Under the pieces are notes generated by a model, which was given only the letters and a program-made list of their open reading frames with translations, was not told the origin of the DNA and ran no database searches. The position numbers and the translations under genes were made by a program. Source: Thiovibrio sp964588325 (lineage in GTDB: Bacteria > Desulfobacterota > Desulfobulbia > Desulfobulbales > Desulfurivibrionaceae). From it: a stretch of 64,000 bases of DNA. The stretch covers positions 186,001 through 250,000 of the forward strand of contig CAZPOR010000001.1 of NCBI GenBank assembly GCA_964588325.1, given 5' to 3'. Positions 24,319 to 31,919 of the stretch are shown here, piece after piece. Each line of letters begins with the position of its first letter. The first letter of the stretch is position 1.

Positions 24319-26772
24319 TCAGTCGCCAAGATCCTCGCCAAAGGGATTCTTCAGTCCATACCGCTCGATTTTCCGGCGCAGGGTGTCCTTGGAGATGCCC
24401 AGCTCCCGGCAGGTGTTCATCCGCCGCCAGTGGTTCCGTTCCAGGGATTGAAAGATCGCCTGTTTCTCGACCTCGTCAAGGGGGAGGGGCTTGTGGAGAG
24501 GGATGGAGCCGGAGTGCGGACTTTCCTGGCTTTTGGGGGCAAACGGTTCGGGGAGATGTTCCGGCCGGATGAACCCTCCATGGCAGAGGATGAAGGAGTA
24601 CTCGATGATGTTTTCCAGCTCGCGGATATTGCCGGGGAAACCGTAGCGCATGAGAATGCCTAATGCTTCATCGGAAATCCCGACGATATCCTTGCCCTGC
24701 TGATTGCTGAATTGTTTGATGAAATGTTCGGCGAGCATGGGCACGTCTTCCATGCGCTCCCGCAGGGGAGGGAGCATGATTTTGACCACGTTCAGGCGAT
24801 AGAAGAGGTCTTCCCGGAAGAGCCCTTCCTGGACGAGCTGTTGCAGGTTGCGATTGGTGGCGGCGATGATCCGCACGTCGGCCTTGACCGGCTTGTTGGA
24901 CCCCAGGGGTTCGTACACCTTTTCCTGGAGAACCCGCAGGAGTTTGACCTGGAGGGAGGCCGGGATATCCCCGATTTCATCGAGGAACAGGGTGCCTTTT
25001 TCGGCGCTGGCAAAACGGCCCGGCCGGTCGTGTTTGGCGTCGGTGAAGGCGCCGGCCTTGTAACCGAAAAGCTCGGACTCAAGCAGGGTTTCCGGCAGGG
25101 CGCCGCAGTTGACCGCCATGAATGGGCCTTTGTTGCGCCGGCTTGAGGTGTGGATGGCGCGGGCCACCAGCTCTTTACCTGTGCCCGATTCGCCGAGCAC
25201 CAGGACATTGCTTTCGCTGTGGGCGATCTCGGGCAGGATGCTGAAAATCCGCTGCATGGAGGCGCTCTTGCTGAGAATCTCGCCGAAGGTGTAGCGCCGG
25301 GAAAGCTGTTTGCGCAGTTCCGTGACCACGCTCAGATCCCGAAAGGTTTCCACCCCGCCGATGACGTTGCCTTCGTGGTCAAGAAGCGGCGCGGCGCTGA
25401 TGCTTAAGGGGATCTGCTTGCCGTCGATGTTCTTGACAAAGATGGAGCGGTTGGCCACGGGCTTGCCGCTGTAAAGGCTTTGCGCGATGGCGCAGTTTTC
25501 GCCGCAGATGCTGGAGTGAAACACGTCGCTGCACGACTTGCCGATGGCATCCTCCCGTTTCCAGCCCGTAATCAGTTCGGCCGCCCGGTTGAAGGAGGTG
25601 ATCTTCCAACTGCGGTTCACGGTGAACACCCCGTCGGCGACGCTTTCCAGGACCAGATCCTTGGTCATGACCGAGGTCAGGTCGCGGAAGGTTTCCACCC
25701 CGCCGATGACGTCGCCGTCCGGGTCGGTAAGGGGGGCTGCGCTGATGCTGATCGGGATGGTCTCCCCGTCCTTGCCCTTGATGAAGATGGAGCGGTTGCC
25801 GATGGGCTTGCCGCTTTCCACGCTCTGGGCGAGAATGCAGGCCTCTCCGCAGATGCTCGAATGGAAAATGGCGCTGCAGGGCTTGCCGAGAACCTCATCC
25901 TTGTTCCAGCCGGTGATACTTTCCGCCGCTTTGTTGAAGGAGGTCAGATGCCAGTTCCGGTCCACGGTGAAGACGCCGTCGGCAATGCTGTCCAGGATGA
26001 GATCCTGTTGCAGGCTGGAAGTAATGTCCCGGAAGGTTTCCACTCCGCCGATGACCTGGCCTTCCGGATCGATGAGCGGCGAGGCGCTGATGCTGATGGG
26101 AATGGTCCGGCCATTTTTCCCTTTGATGTAGATGGAACGGTTGACGATGGATTTTCCCTCGTTGACGCTCTGGGCCAGGATGCAGTCGGCGCCGCAGATA
26201 TTGGATTTGAAAATGGTATTGCAGGAGGCCCCGACTACTTCTTTGGCGGTCCAGCCGGTGATGTTTTCCGCCGCCTTGTTGAAGGAGGTGATGCGGAATC
26301 GCTTGTTCACGGTGAAGACGCCATCTGCGATGCTGTTCATGACCAAGGGATAGATCTGGCCCGGATCGTTGGCGTCGCGGGCAGTAATGATTGCGCCGGA
26401 GAGTTTGCCGTTTTTGTCGGGAATGGGGATCGCGGTTACCAGGAGAACAATCGATTCCGTGCTGTCCGGCTTGGGGAGCACGACCCGCAGCCCGAGCATG
26501 GCGCGGCCCGCGGCTAATGGGCCGTACAGTTTGCACATGGAAGCGAACCTGTCCGAGCCGCTGAAAACGTCCTGGCAGCTCTTGCCGATGGTCTTCTGGG
26601 CGGTGAGGCCCAGGAGTTTTTCCGCTGCTTCGTTGAAGGAAGTGATTTGCCAGTTTTCATTGACGGTGAAAACCGCTTCCTGAACGGCGGAAGAAGAGGG
26701 GGGCTGTGTTTTTGTGTCCATTGCTCTGGTGAGTGGGCGCTTTGGTTTTCCGGAGTATTGTTTAAGAATCAT
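24319..26772 (-). CDS. Sigma54-dependent activator with four PAS domains
   Basis: About 817 residues from the ATG at 26772; another start at 26721 is possible and neither has a strong ribosome-binding site. Four PAS domains fill the first 460 residues. PAS 2-4 are near-repeats, each carrying a Cys triad (for example CSAIFHSSICGEACILAQS) and ending GGVETFRDLT. The AAA+ domain has GESGTGKELVARAIH (Walker A), GTLFLDEIGDIP (Walker B) and GAFTDA in place of the usual GAFTGA sigma54 loop. The C-terminus is a Fis-type helix-turn-helix (NTCRELGISKDTLRRKIERYG). There is no receiver domain, so sensing is direct. It is divergent from the ferredoxin-cytochrome genes and near a consensus sigma54 promoter at 29080. 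Confidence 0.92.
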   Translation of the reverse strand: MILKQYSGKPKRPLTRAMDTKTQPPSSSAVQEAVFTVNENWQITSFNEAAEKLLGLTAQKTIGKSCQDVFSGSDRFASMCKLYGPLAAGRAMLGLRVVLPKPDSTESIVLLVTAIPIPDKNGKLSGAIITARDANDPGQIYPLVMNSIADGVFTVNKRFRITSFNKAAENITGWTAKEVVGASCNTIFKSNICGADCILAQSVNEGKSIVNRSIYIKGKNGRTIPISISASPLIDPEGQVIGGVETFRDITSSLQQDLILDSIADGVFTVDRNWHLTSFNKAAESITGWNKDEVLGKPCSAIFHSSICGEACILAQSVESGKPIGNRSIFIKGKDGETIPISISAAPLTDPDGDVIGGVETFRDLTSVMTKDLVLESVADGVFTVNRSWKITSFNRAAELITGWKREDAIGKSCSDVFHSSICGENCAIAQSLYSGKPVANRSIFVKNIDGKQIPLSISAAPLLDHEGNVIGGVETFRDLSVVTELRKQLSRRYTFGEILSKSASMQRIFSILPEIAHSESNVLVLGESGTGKELVARAIHTSSRRNKGPFMAVNCGALPETLLESELFGYKAGAFTDAKHDRPGRFASAEKGTLFLDEIGDIPASLQVKLLRVLQEKVYEPLGSNKPVKADVRIIAATNRNLQQLVQEGLFREDLFYRLNVVKIMLPPLRERMEDVPMLAEHFIKQFSNQQGKDIVGISDEALGILMRYGFPGNIRELENIIEYSFILCHGGFIRPEHLPEPFAPKSQESPHSGSIPLHKPLPLDEVEKQAIFQSLERNHWRRMNTCRELGISKDTLRRKIERYGLKNPFGEDLGD

Positions 26773-26934
26773 TCTTGACTTACTGTAAAGATATAGCAAA
26801 AAAAAACAAAGTATGCTTGCTGAAAGGCGGACATGGGGGCGTTTTTTATCGAGAATGCGGAAGATTGCCCGTAACTGTGACGCCGAAAAAGCGCGGAACC
26901 ATGGAAAGGTTTGCCCGAGATATTGAAAATTATC

Positions 26935-26962
26935 TTGACATGCGGGTTTGTCAAATTACAAT
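26935..26962 (+). promoter_or_regulatory. Sigma70 promoter of the ferredoxin-cytochrome genes
   Basis: A perfect -35 TTGACA (26935-26940), a 16-base spacer and -10 TACAAT (26957-26962). The -10 abuts the palindrome at 26961, so the promoter looks repressor-controlled. Confidence 0.6.
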
Positions 26963-26979
26963 GGGCCAAATTTGCCCAT
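26961..26979. promoter_or_regulatory. Operator-like palindrome overlapping the -10
   Basis: ATGGGCCAAATTTGCCCAT: perfect six-base arms ATGGGC/GCCCAT around CAAATTT, itself nearly symmetric. It covers the predicted transcription start. Further TTGCCC half-sites lie at about 26867, 26911 and 27023. Confidence 0.55.
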
Positions 26980-26981
26980 CG

Positions 26982-27005
26982 GCAATTAATCTAGGGATTA
27001 ATTGC
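26982..27005. promoter_or_regulatory. Second inverted repeat in the 5' region
   Basis: Perfect ten-base arms GCAATTAATC and GATTAATTGC separated by TAGG. It lies just downstream of the predicted transcription start and two bases from the first palindrome's edge. It could be an operator or a leader hairpin; no T tract follows, so not a terminator. Confidence 0.6.
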
Positions 27006-27087
27006 TTAAGTGCCTTTCGGGTTGCCCGATTCCTGAAGGGTGGAAGAGGTCGAGCACCCCTTCTGAAATAACTGAGGAGACGTGAGA

Positions 27088-27843
27088 ATGAAGATAGATG
27101 ATCTTGAAAAACTCGAGAATGAAGGGGTTGAAAACCTTCCTTCCGAGGAGCGCCGCCGATTCCTTCGCTTTGGGTTGGCGGTAACCGGTGTTTTTGTCGG
27201 GGGGTCCGTGCTTTCCCTGACCTCAGCGCGGAAGGCCGAGAGCGCCATGGGCCCGGTGCCCGCCGCCGGAAGTTTTCCGTACAGCCCCCATTACACCATG
27301 GTCATGCGGCAGAATCGCTGTATCGACTGTGAGCGCTGCATGGAGGCCTGCGTGAAAACCAATAACGTGCCTTCCTACGGCTACCGCACCACCATTCTCC
27401 AGCAGGAACGGGCGATTGGCAGGGGAGCGAAAGAGCGGGTGTTCATGCCGGTGCTCTGCAACCATTGCAACCGTCCGCCCTGTGTTCGGGTGTGCCCCAC
27501 CACCGCAACATACAAGGACAAGAAAAACGGTATCGTCATGATGGATTACAAGCGCTGCATCGGCTGTAAGACCTGCATGGCTGCCTGTCCCTACAATGCC
27601 CGTTATTTTAAGGAAGAGAACCGGGCCGTTGACAAGTGCAATTTTTGTTTCGACACCCGCCTGTCCAAGGGCGAAAGCACGACGGCTTGCTCCGCTGCCT
27701 GTCCGGCTGATGTTCGCGTTTTCGGGGATCTCACCAATTACGATAGTGAGGCGTACAAGCTGATCCACACGCCTGAGAAGGTTGTTTGGGTTCTTCGTCC
27801 TGAAACCGGCGCCATGCCCAACGTTTTCTATATGAATGATTAA
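27088..27843 (+). CDS. Periplasmic 4x[4Fe-4S] ferredoxin subunit (DsrO/NrfC/PsrB type)
   Basis: 251 residues. The N-terminus carries a Tat-like motif (ERRRFLRFGLAVTG) and a hydrophobic stretch, so the folded cluster protein would be exported. Sixteen Cys in four groups follow: CIDCERCMEAC, CNHCNRPPCVRVCP, CIGCKTCMAACP and CNFC...CSAACP, the standard arrangement that passes electrons between an NrfD-type subunit and a periplasmic partner. ATG 27088 is preferred over GTG 27082 for spacing to GAGGAG. The triheme cytochrome gene follows 22 bases after the stop, and NrfD 2 lies 1.1 kb further. No catalytic molybdenum subunit is seen. Confidence 0.92.
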   Translation: MKIDDLEKLENEGVENLPSEERRRFLRFGLAVTGVFVGGSVLSLTSARKAESAMGPVPAAGSFPYSPHYTMVMRQNRCIDCERCMEACVKTNNVPSYGYRTTILQQERAIGRGAKERVFMPVLCNHCNRPPCVRVCPTTATYKDKKNGIVMMDYKRCIGCKTCMAACPYNARYFKEENRAVDKCNFCFDTRLSKGESTTACSAACPADVRVFGDLTNYDSEAYKLIHTPEKVVWVLRPETGAMPNVFYMND

Positions 27844-27865
27844 CCAAACAGCGGAGAGGGCCGTA

Positions 27866-28294
27866 ATGAAACGCAATACTAAGAGCGTAATGAATATGGT
27901 GGGCTTGGCGGCTGTGGTCGGCCTCCTGGTTTTTTCCAGCCAGTCTTTTGGCGAGGAAGCCTACGATGAGGATACCTATGGGCCGAAGGCGCCCATTATT
28001 TGGACAAAACCGGTGAAGGGCGTGGTGTTTTACCATAAAACCCACACCATGGACGCCGGTCTTTCCTGTGACATGTGTCATGACACGCTCTTTGAGATGG
28101 CAGCCGGAGCTGCCGAGCAGAAGGCGGATTTCACCATGGCTTCCTTGTATAAAGGGAAATACTGCGGCGCCTGCCATGACGGGCAGATGGCTTTTGCCTC
28201 CAATACCCGTTGCGCCACCTGTCATGTGGGCGTGAAGGGGTACAATAAACTGACCGGCCCCGCGCCCCAGGGCAAGGCTTCCGGTAAGCATTGA
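27866..28294 (+). CDS. Periplasmic triheme c-type cytochrome
   Basis: 142 residues with a Sec signal (hydrophobic core GLAAVVGLLVF, cleavage near SFGEE). Three CXXCH motifs are present: CDMCH, CGACH and CATCH, with extra His residues early (FYHKTHTMD) that can serve as sixth ligands. The block LYKGKYCGACHDGQMAF resembles c7/c3-like electron carriers of sulfur and metal reducers. GGAGAGGG precedes ATG 27866. It is co-transcribed with the ferredoxin and ends at the terminator at 28371. It may be a DsrJ-like partner, but dsrM and dsrK are absent, so I do not use that name. Confidence 0.9.
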   Translation: MKRNTKSVMNMVGLAAVVGLLVFSSQSFGEEAYDEDTYGPKAPIIWTKPVKGVVFYHKTHTMDAGLSCDMCHDTLFEMAAGAAEQKADFTMASLYKGKYCGACHDGQMAFASNTRCATCHVGVKGYNKLTGPAPQGKASGKH

Positions 28295-28370
28295 TTTTTT
28301 CGGTGTTCTCATCCTTTCGTGTGCCGCGATGGCGGGCAGGCAAAAGGGTTGTGTTCGTCTTGTTTTTTTG

Positions 28371-28410
28371 AAGCGGAAAGCCTGGGGGTGCTTGGGCTTT
28401 CCGCTTTTTT
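28371..28410 (+). terminator. Intrinsic terminator after the triheme cytochrome
   Basis: AGCGGAAAGCC pairs with GGCTTTCCGCT around a loop of about 12 bases and is followed by six T. It separates the ferredoxin-cytochrome transcript from NrfD 2. Confidence 0.9.
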
Positions 28411-29079
28411 GTGTGCTTGCCTCTTTTCTGCTGTTATTCGGGGACCTGTCAACACCAGGTTCCTGATTCAGGAAATCCCTGCATCCCTCCCGGTCGTATT
28501 GCAATCCGTATTGTCAAATAATAGGTGAGCTCTCTCCTTCATTTCTGTCCTGCCGATTTGTGCGCCCTTGCGTTGAGGTGTACATGAGTCCTGGGCGTGA
28601 GAGCGCCGCTATTCCTGTATTTCCCTTTTTTGTCCGTTGCGCCATTCCAGTGAGTTCTGTTCGGAAATGATCGAGGTCTGATCCTTCAGGGGAGCCATGT
28701 CGCCGTGTGTGAGAGTGCGGTGGAGGCGTATGTTGCGCCTTTTTTGGTCTATCTATCTGATTTTAATAAACAAAAAATATACCTGTGTTGCGGCGGACTG
28801 AAAGGGGCAATGCGGCATACTATGGCGGCATAGTATCTCATGTGGCTGTAATTTCGGTGTTTTTTGTTTTTGTGCCGGTTGCGTCTTGCTGCCGGTAAGC
28901 GGATCGTTTTGCGTCCATTGCGGACTGGATGTCGGATCAAAAATAGCCATAGGTGTTAAATAACCTGTAACAGTATATGTCCGTGATAGATATGAAATCT
29001 GTGGTTGCAAAACTCTAACTCCTTGCTTCTGTACGGAAAACTTGATTTTTCTTAAAAAAGAAGGCGGATCGATTTCTTG
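28411..29079. other. Long spacer upstream of the sigma54 promoter
   Basis: No supported gene. The region is T-rich and similar in texture to 9912-10341. It holds a perfect palindrome at 28817 and a weak hairpin with T tract at 28724-28745 (AGGCG/CGCCT). Activator-binding sites are the most likely content. Confidence 0.4.
28817..28836. promoter_or_regulatory. Perfect palindrome, candidate upstream activator site
   Basis: ATACTATGGCGGCATAGTAT: eight-base arms around GCGG. It lies about 245 bases before the sigma54 promoter at 29080, a distance compatible with enhancer binding by a Fis-type sigma54 activator. Confidence 0.55.
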
Positions 29080-29095
29080 TGGCACGCACCTTGCT
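29080..29095 (+). promoter_or_regulatory. Sigma54 (-24/-12) promoter of NrfD 2
   Basis: TGGCACGCACCTTGCT is an exact match to TGGCACG-N4-TTGC(A/T), with GG and GC ten bases apart. The start would be near 29107, giving a leader of about 280 bases before the NrfD 2 gene at 29387. Confidence 0.82.
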
Positions 29096-29386
29096 CTTTG
29101 ATATTGCCGACATGGGGGCAGTATAGGGGAAAGCCCATTGCCGAATAAGCGAATGCACGGAAAAGGAGGTGGCCGGGGAGAGTTGGCGGAAAATGTTCTG
29201 GAGGGGAGAAACTCCTCAATCAACGGGTGGCGGCCCGGAAAGTGCCCTTGCTCCAGAAAATACCAGCAACTGTTTGAGTACAGGCTGAAATCGAAATTAC
29301 ACGAAGTTTGCAGGAATAACTCCCTGGCCGGGAGTGAGTTACACTAACTGTTAATATGCAGGTAAAAATTTTAGGGAGGAAAAATT

Positions 29387-30571
29387 ATGTTGAACACATT
29401 CTCACTCGCTGAGGTGGCAGAGGAAAAGGTCGCTACCCCGACCGTGACCAAGGCCACCATCCTGTGCGCGCTCCTTGCGCTGGCCGGTGTCGGCGCCGGT
29501 CTGTATGCCCAGGTTATCGGGCATGAACATGCCTTTGCCAACACCCGGGAGATGCCTTGGGGCATTCTGATCGCAAATTATGCGTATTTCGCCATCATTT
29601 CCACCGGGCTCTGCCTGCTTGCCGTGCTGAGCCACATCTTCGGGCACAATCGTTTGACCGCGCTGGCCAACCGCATGGTATACCTCTCCATCGTGGTCAT
29701 CTTCGGCGGGTTTCTCATCATTGGCCTTGAGCTTGAGAATCCTCATCGCATGCTCCTCTATAACATGCTTTCCCCGAATCTGACCTCCAACATCTGGTGG
29801 ATGGGAACCCTGTACAGCATGGCCGTTGGCTTCATGTTTGTGGAATTTTACCTGATCCTGACCAAGAAATATTCCTTGGCGGTTACCCTTGGCGTGCTCG
29901 GCGCCCTGGCTGAGCTTGCGGCCAACACCAACCTGGGCGCCGTGTTTGCGACCCTTTCCGCACGGCCCTTCTGGTACGGTTCTCAGTTGCCCATCTATTT
30001 TCTTGCTTCCGCCGTTATGACCGGTTCCGCCGCGATCATTCTGTTCAGCAACTGGGCCTATAAGATGCGGGGCGAGGAAATGAGCCAGTCCACCCGCGAA
30101 GGTCTCCAGGGCGCCGGCAAGGTCATGTTCAGCACCCTCGTGCTGCTGGCCATCGCCACCACCTGGAAGTTCATCGCCGCCTTTGCCGGGGGCACCGAAG
30201 AAGCCCGCCTTGCCGCCCTGAGCCTGATCCAGGGCCCGCTCGCCATGAATTTCTGGGTATTCGAAACCGTGGTCGGCATGCTTGCCCCCATCGTGATCAT
30301 GACCCTCTCCCGGATGAAGAGTCAGCAGGCCCTCTCCGCTGCTGCCCTCATGGTGTTGGTTGGTGCGTACTTCCAGCGTTACGACATCGTGGTCGCCGGC
30401 CAGATCGTGCCGGTCTATAACGGCTTTGACGACCTGCCGACCTATCTTTCCTATGTCCCCTCCGTGGCCGAATTTCTGATCGCCCTGGGTGGTTTCGGTG
30501 TCGTCGGTCTCGGGTTCCTCCTTGGGGAGCGGTTTTTTGGTAAGGCTTTCCGGCCCAGCGGGCATCATTGA
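29387..30571 (+). CDS. NrfD/PsrC-family quinone-linked membrane protein 2
   Basis: 394 residues with about ten hydrophobic helices and no signal or heme motif. Paralogue of the protein at 10781-11974: shared blocks include EMPWGILIANYAYFA, NMLSPNLTSNIWWMGTLY, NTNLGAVFATLSARPFWYG and QRYDIVVAGQIVPVYNGF. TAGGGAGG precedes the ATG. Unlike copy 1 it lies near a ferredoxin and cytochrome (27088-28294), though on its own sigma54-type transcript. The likely role is electron exchange with menaquinone for that periplasmic pair. MerR 2 follows about 90 bases after its stop, behind a strong hairpin. Confidence 0.88.
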   Translation: MLNTFSLAEVAEEKVATPTVTKATILCALLALAGVGAGLYAQVIGHEHAFANTREMPWGILIANYAYFAIISTGLCLLAVLSHIFGHNRLTALANRMVYLSIVVIFGGFLIIGLELENPHRMLLYNMLSPNLTSNIWWMGTLYSMAVGFMFVEFYLILTKKYSLAVTLGVLGALAELAANTNLGAVFATLSARPFWYGSQLPIYFLASAVMTGSAAIILFSNWAYKMRGEEMSQSTREGLQGAGKVMFSTLVLLAIATTWKFIAAFAGGTEEARLAALSLIQGPLAMNFWVFETVVGMLAPIVIMTLSRMKSQQALSAAALMVLVGAYFQRYDIVVAGQIVPVYNGFDDLPTYLSYVPSVAEFLIALGGFGVVGLGFLLGERFFGKAFRPSGHH

Positions 30572-30608
30572 TCACTGCCCACGCGAGGCTGAATAAAGAC
30601 AAATGACC

Positions 30609-30638
30609 TCCCGCGGGCTGGATATCCCGCCCGCGGGA
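30609..30638 (+). promoter_or_regulatory. GC-rich hairpin between NrfD 2 and MerR 2
   Basis: Perfect ten-base arms TCCCGCGGGC and GCCCGCGGGA around TGGATATCCC. No T tract follows, so it is not a simple terminator. A role in lowering MerR expression or in setting mRNA ends is inferred from position. Confidence 0.6.
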
Positions 30639-30660
30639 AGTTCAAACCGGAGTAGAGACG

Positions 30661-31014
30661 ATGATATCTGACAATAAAGCAATCTTCACCATAGGAACTG
30701 CGGCAAAAATGCTGGAAGTGCATCCGCGGACCCTGAGGATCTACGAAAGGGAAAACCTGGTCAAGCCTTTGCGCAACGGGCAGTGGCGCTACTACACCAT
30801 GGATGACATTAAGTGGATTCAATGTCTGCGCGACATGATCCATGAACATGGCATCAGCATCGCCGCTATAAAAAAGTTGTTGCAGTACACCCCCTGCTGG
30901 AACATTGCCGACTGCCCCTTTGAGAAAAGAAAGCAGTGCACGGCCTTCATGTCCAGCGGGCTTGTTCCCAGAAAAATCAGTGTTGAGCAGAGATCGGGAG
31001 ATGTTGCTGCCTGA
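30661..31014 (+). CDS. MerR-family regulator 2 with Cys/Trp tail
   Basis: 117 residues. Winged helix: FTIGTAAKMLEVHPRTLRIYERENL, then QWRYYTMDDIKWIQCLRDMIHEHGISI. The C-terminus has TPCWNIADCP and a following Cys in KRKQCTAF, the same spacing idea as MerR 1 (PCWEIAECP, later Cys). It lacks the Lys-rich extension of MerR 1. GGAG lies before the ATG. Each MerR follows an NrfD gene, so each probably senses the state of that electron-transfer branch; targets are unknown. Confidence 0.86.
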   Translation: MISDNKAIFTIGTAAKMLEVHPRTLRIYERENLVKPLRNGQWRYYTMDDIKWIQCLRDMIHEHGISIAAIKKLLQYTPCWNIADCPFEKRKQCTAFMSSGLVPRKISVEQRSGDVAA

Positions 31015-31053
31015 GCGGTAACTCGGCTTTTGCTTGTAACAAGGAGAACGACA

Positions 31054-31290
31054 ATGACCACCATCACACAGTTTCTGGATAAAATCAGTCTCGGCGGTTT
31101 GGGTGTGGATCAAGCAACGGGAAGTGTCTCGGCCAGGGATTCATTTCGCCGGATCAGCGAAGTTTTTTGGGGAATTGCGGCCTTTGCCCTGTTTCTGCTC
31201 TTGGGCCCGTTTTCCGCCATTGCCGCCATTTGCAGCGTGGCATCCCTGGCAAGGCAGGGTAACGGGGTTGAGCCTGAGGCGAGGTGCTAA
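31054..31290 (+). CDS. Small single-pass membrane protein, unknown
   Basis: 78 residues from the ATG at 31054, which has AAGGAG seven bases upstream. A polar N-terminal half (residues 1-36) leads into one hydrophobic segment (VFWGIAAFALFLLLGPFSAIA) with a short tail containing two Cys. It lies 40 bases after merR 2 and before the terminator at 31403, so it is the last gene of the NrfD 2 transcript. No family recognised. Confidence 0.6.
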   Translation: MTTITQFLDKISLGGLGVDQATGSVSARDSFRRISEVFWGIAAFALFLLLGPFSAIAAICSVASLARQGNGVEPEARC

Positions 31291-31402
31291 CGACGAAAAA
31301 GATGGGCGTTGCCGGGCATGGTTTCTGTGATCAGGAGTGAGCGGCCAGTTGCGTTGAGAAGCAACTGATGGTTGACCCTTGGTTGCAGGAATGGTGGAAG
31401 AC

Positions 31403-31435
31403 AAAAAAAGGCTGCTCGGTTGAGCAGCCTTTTTT
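31403..31435. terminator. Bidirectional terminator between convergent transcripts
   Basis: AAAAAAAGGCTGCTC-GGTT-GAGCAGCCTTTTTT: seven-base GC-rich arms with A and T tracts on both sides. It can end the NrfD 2 operon (+) and the cytochrome gene at 31461 (-). Confidence 0.92.
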
Positions 31436-31460
31436 GTGCCCCGGAAACCAGCCGGCTGGT

Positions 31461-31787
31461 TTATTGGTGGCACGCGTTGTTGCATTTGGTCGGACCTTCG
31501 TTTTTCGCCTTGTGACACCCCATGCAGAGGGCATGCCCGGTCTTGAGGTTCCATTTTTTATCCGTTGGGAAGTTTTCGTTTTTGTGACAGGTGTCGCAGT
31601 CGTGCTTGGTCTGATGCGTGGCGTGGGGAAAGATGGCAGGCCTTTTCCCCGACTCGCTTTTCAGGACGATAACCGATGGGGCAAGGGGGGGATGGTCAGC
31701 CTTTTTTGCCGGGCTGCCTTCCGCGCCGTGGGCGGCCGTGTTCTGAAGAAGCAGCACGCATGCGAGGAGTAGTGCATTATGTTTCAT
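31461..31787 (-). CDS. Small multiheme cytochrome with one CX3CH site
   Basis: 108 residues: Sec signal to about residue 22 (LLACVLLLQNTAAHG), a linker rich in Pro/Lys/Ala, then a c7-like domain. Two normal heme sites are CDTCH and CMGCH. The third is CNNACH, that is CX3CH, at the very C-terminus, where the neighbour at 31920 has CAECH. Early His residues (FPHATHQ) can be axial ligands. The domain is paralogous to the 31920 cytochrome. Whether a third heme is attached cannot be told from sequence. No strong ribosome-binding site is visible. Confidence 0.85.
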   Translation of the reverse strand: MKHNALLLACVLLLQNTAAHGAEGSPAKKADHPPLAPSVIVLKSESGKRPAIFPHATHQTKHDCDTCHKNENFPTDKKWNLKTGHALCMGCHKAKNEGPTKCNNACHQ

Positions 31788-31865
31788 AGTCGCTGGGGTA
31801 GCCGTACGGGGGATGATGGGAGGTTCCGCGTAACTGGGTCCATGCCGTTCGAGGCAGAAGCAATA

Positions 31866-31896
31866 AAAAAAGGCTACTCATTCGAGTAGCCTTTTG
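31866..31896 (-). terminator. Terminator of the c7-type cytochrome gene
   Basis: On the reverse strand GGCTACTC-GAAT-GAGTAGCC is followed by seven T. It lies 24 bases after the stop of the cytochrome gene at 31920. Confidence 0.9.
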
Positions 31897-31919
31897 GTAT
31901 CCATGCTACGCGCGAATAC

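Noticed and set aside
26961..26976. GGGCC...TTTGC near the ferredoxin promoter as a sigma54 site
   Set aside because: Spacing is nine bases, which sigma54 does not accept; a sigma70 promoter and a palindrome explain the sequence better.
28724..28745. Hairpin AGGCG/CGCCT with a T tract as a terminator
   Set aside because: Only five base pairs and no gene upstream; too weak to call as a feature.
29107..29386. Riboswitch (c-di-GMP type) in the NrfD 2 leader
   Set aside because: The purine-rich words AAAGGAGG and GGGGAGAG looked suggestive, but none of the conserved core elements of known riboswitch classes could be placed.
27088..30571. Assignment of the ferredoxin, cytochrome and NrfD 2 as DsrO, DsrJ and DsrP
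   Set aside because: Domain types agree, but dsrM and dsrK are missing, the gene order differs and NrfD 2 is on a separate transcript, so only general family names are used.
31466..31490. TGGCACG followed by TTGCA, resembling a sigma54 promoter
   Set aside because: The GG-GC distance is eleven bases instead of ten, and the stretch is inside the coding end of the CX3CH cytochrome.
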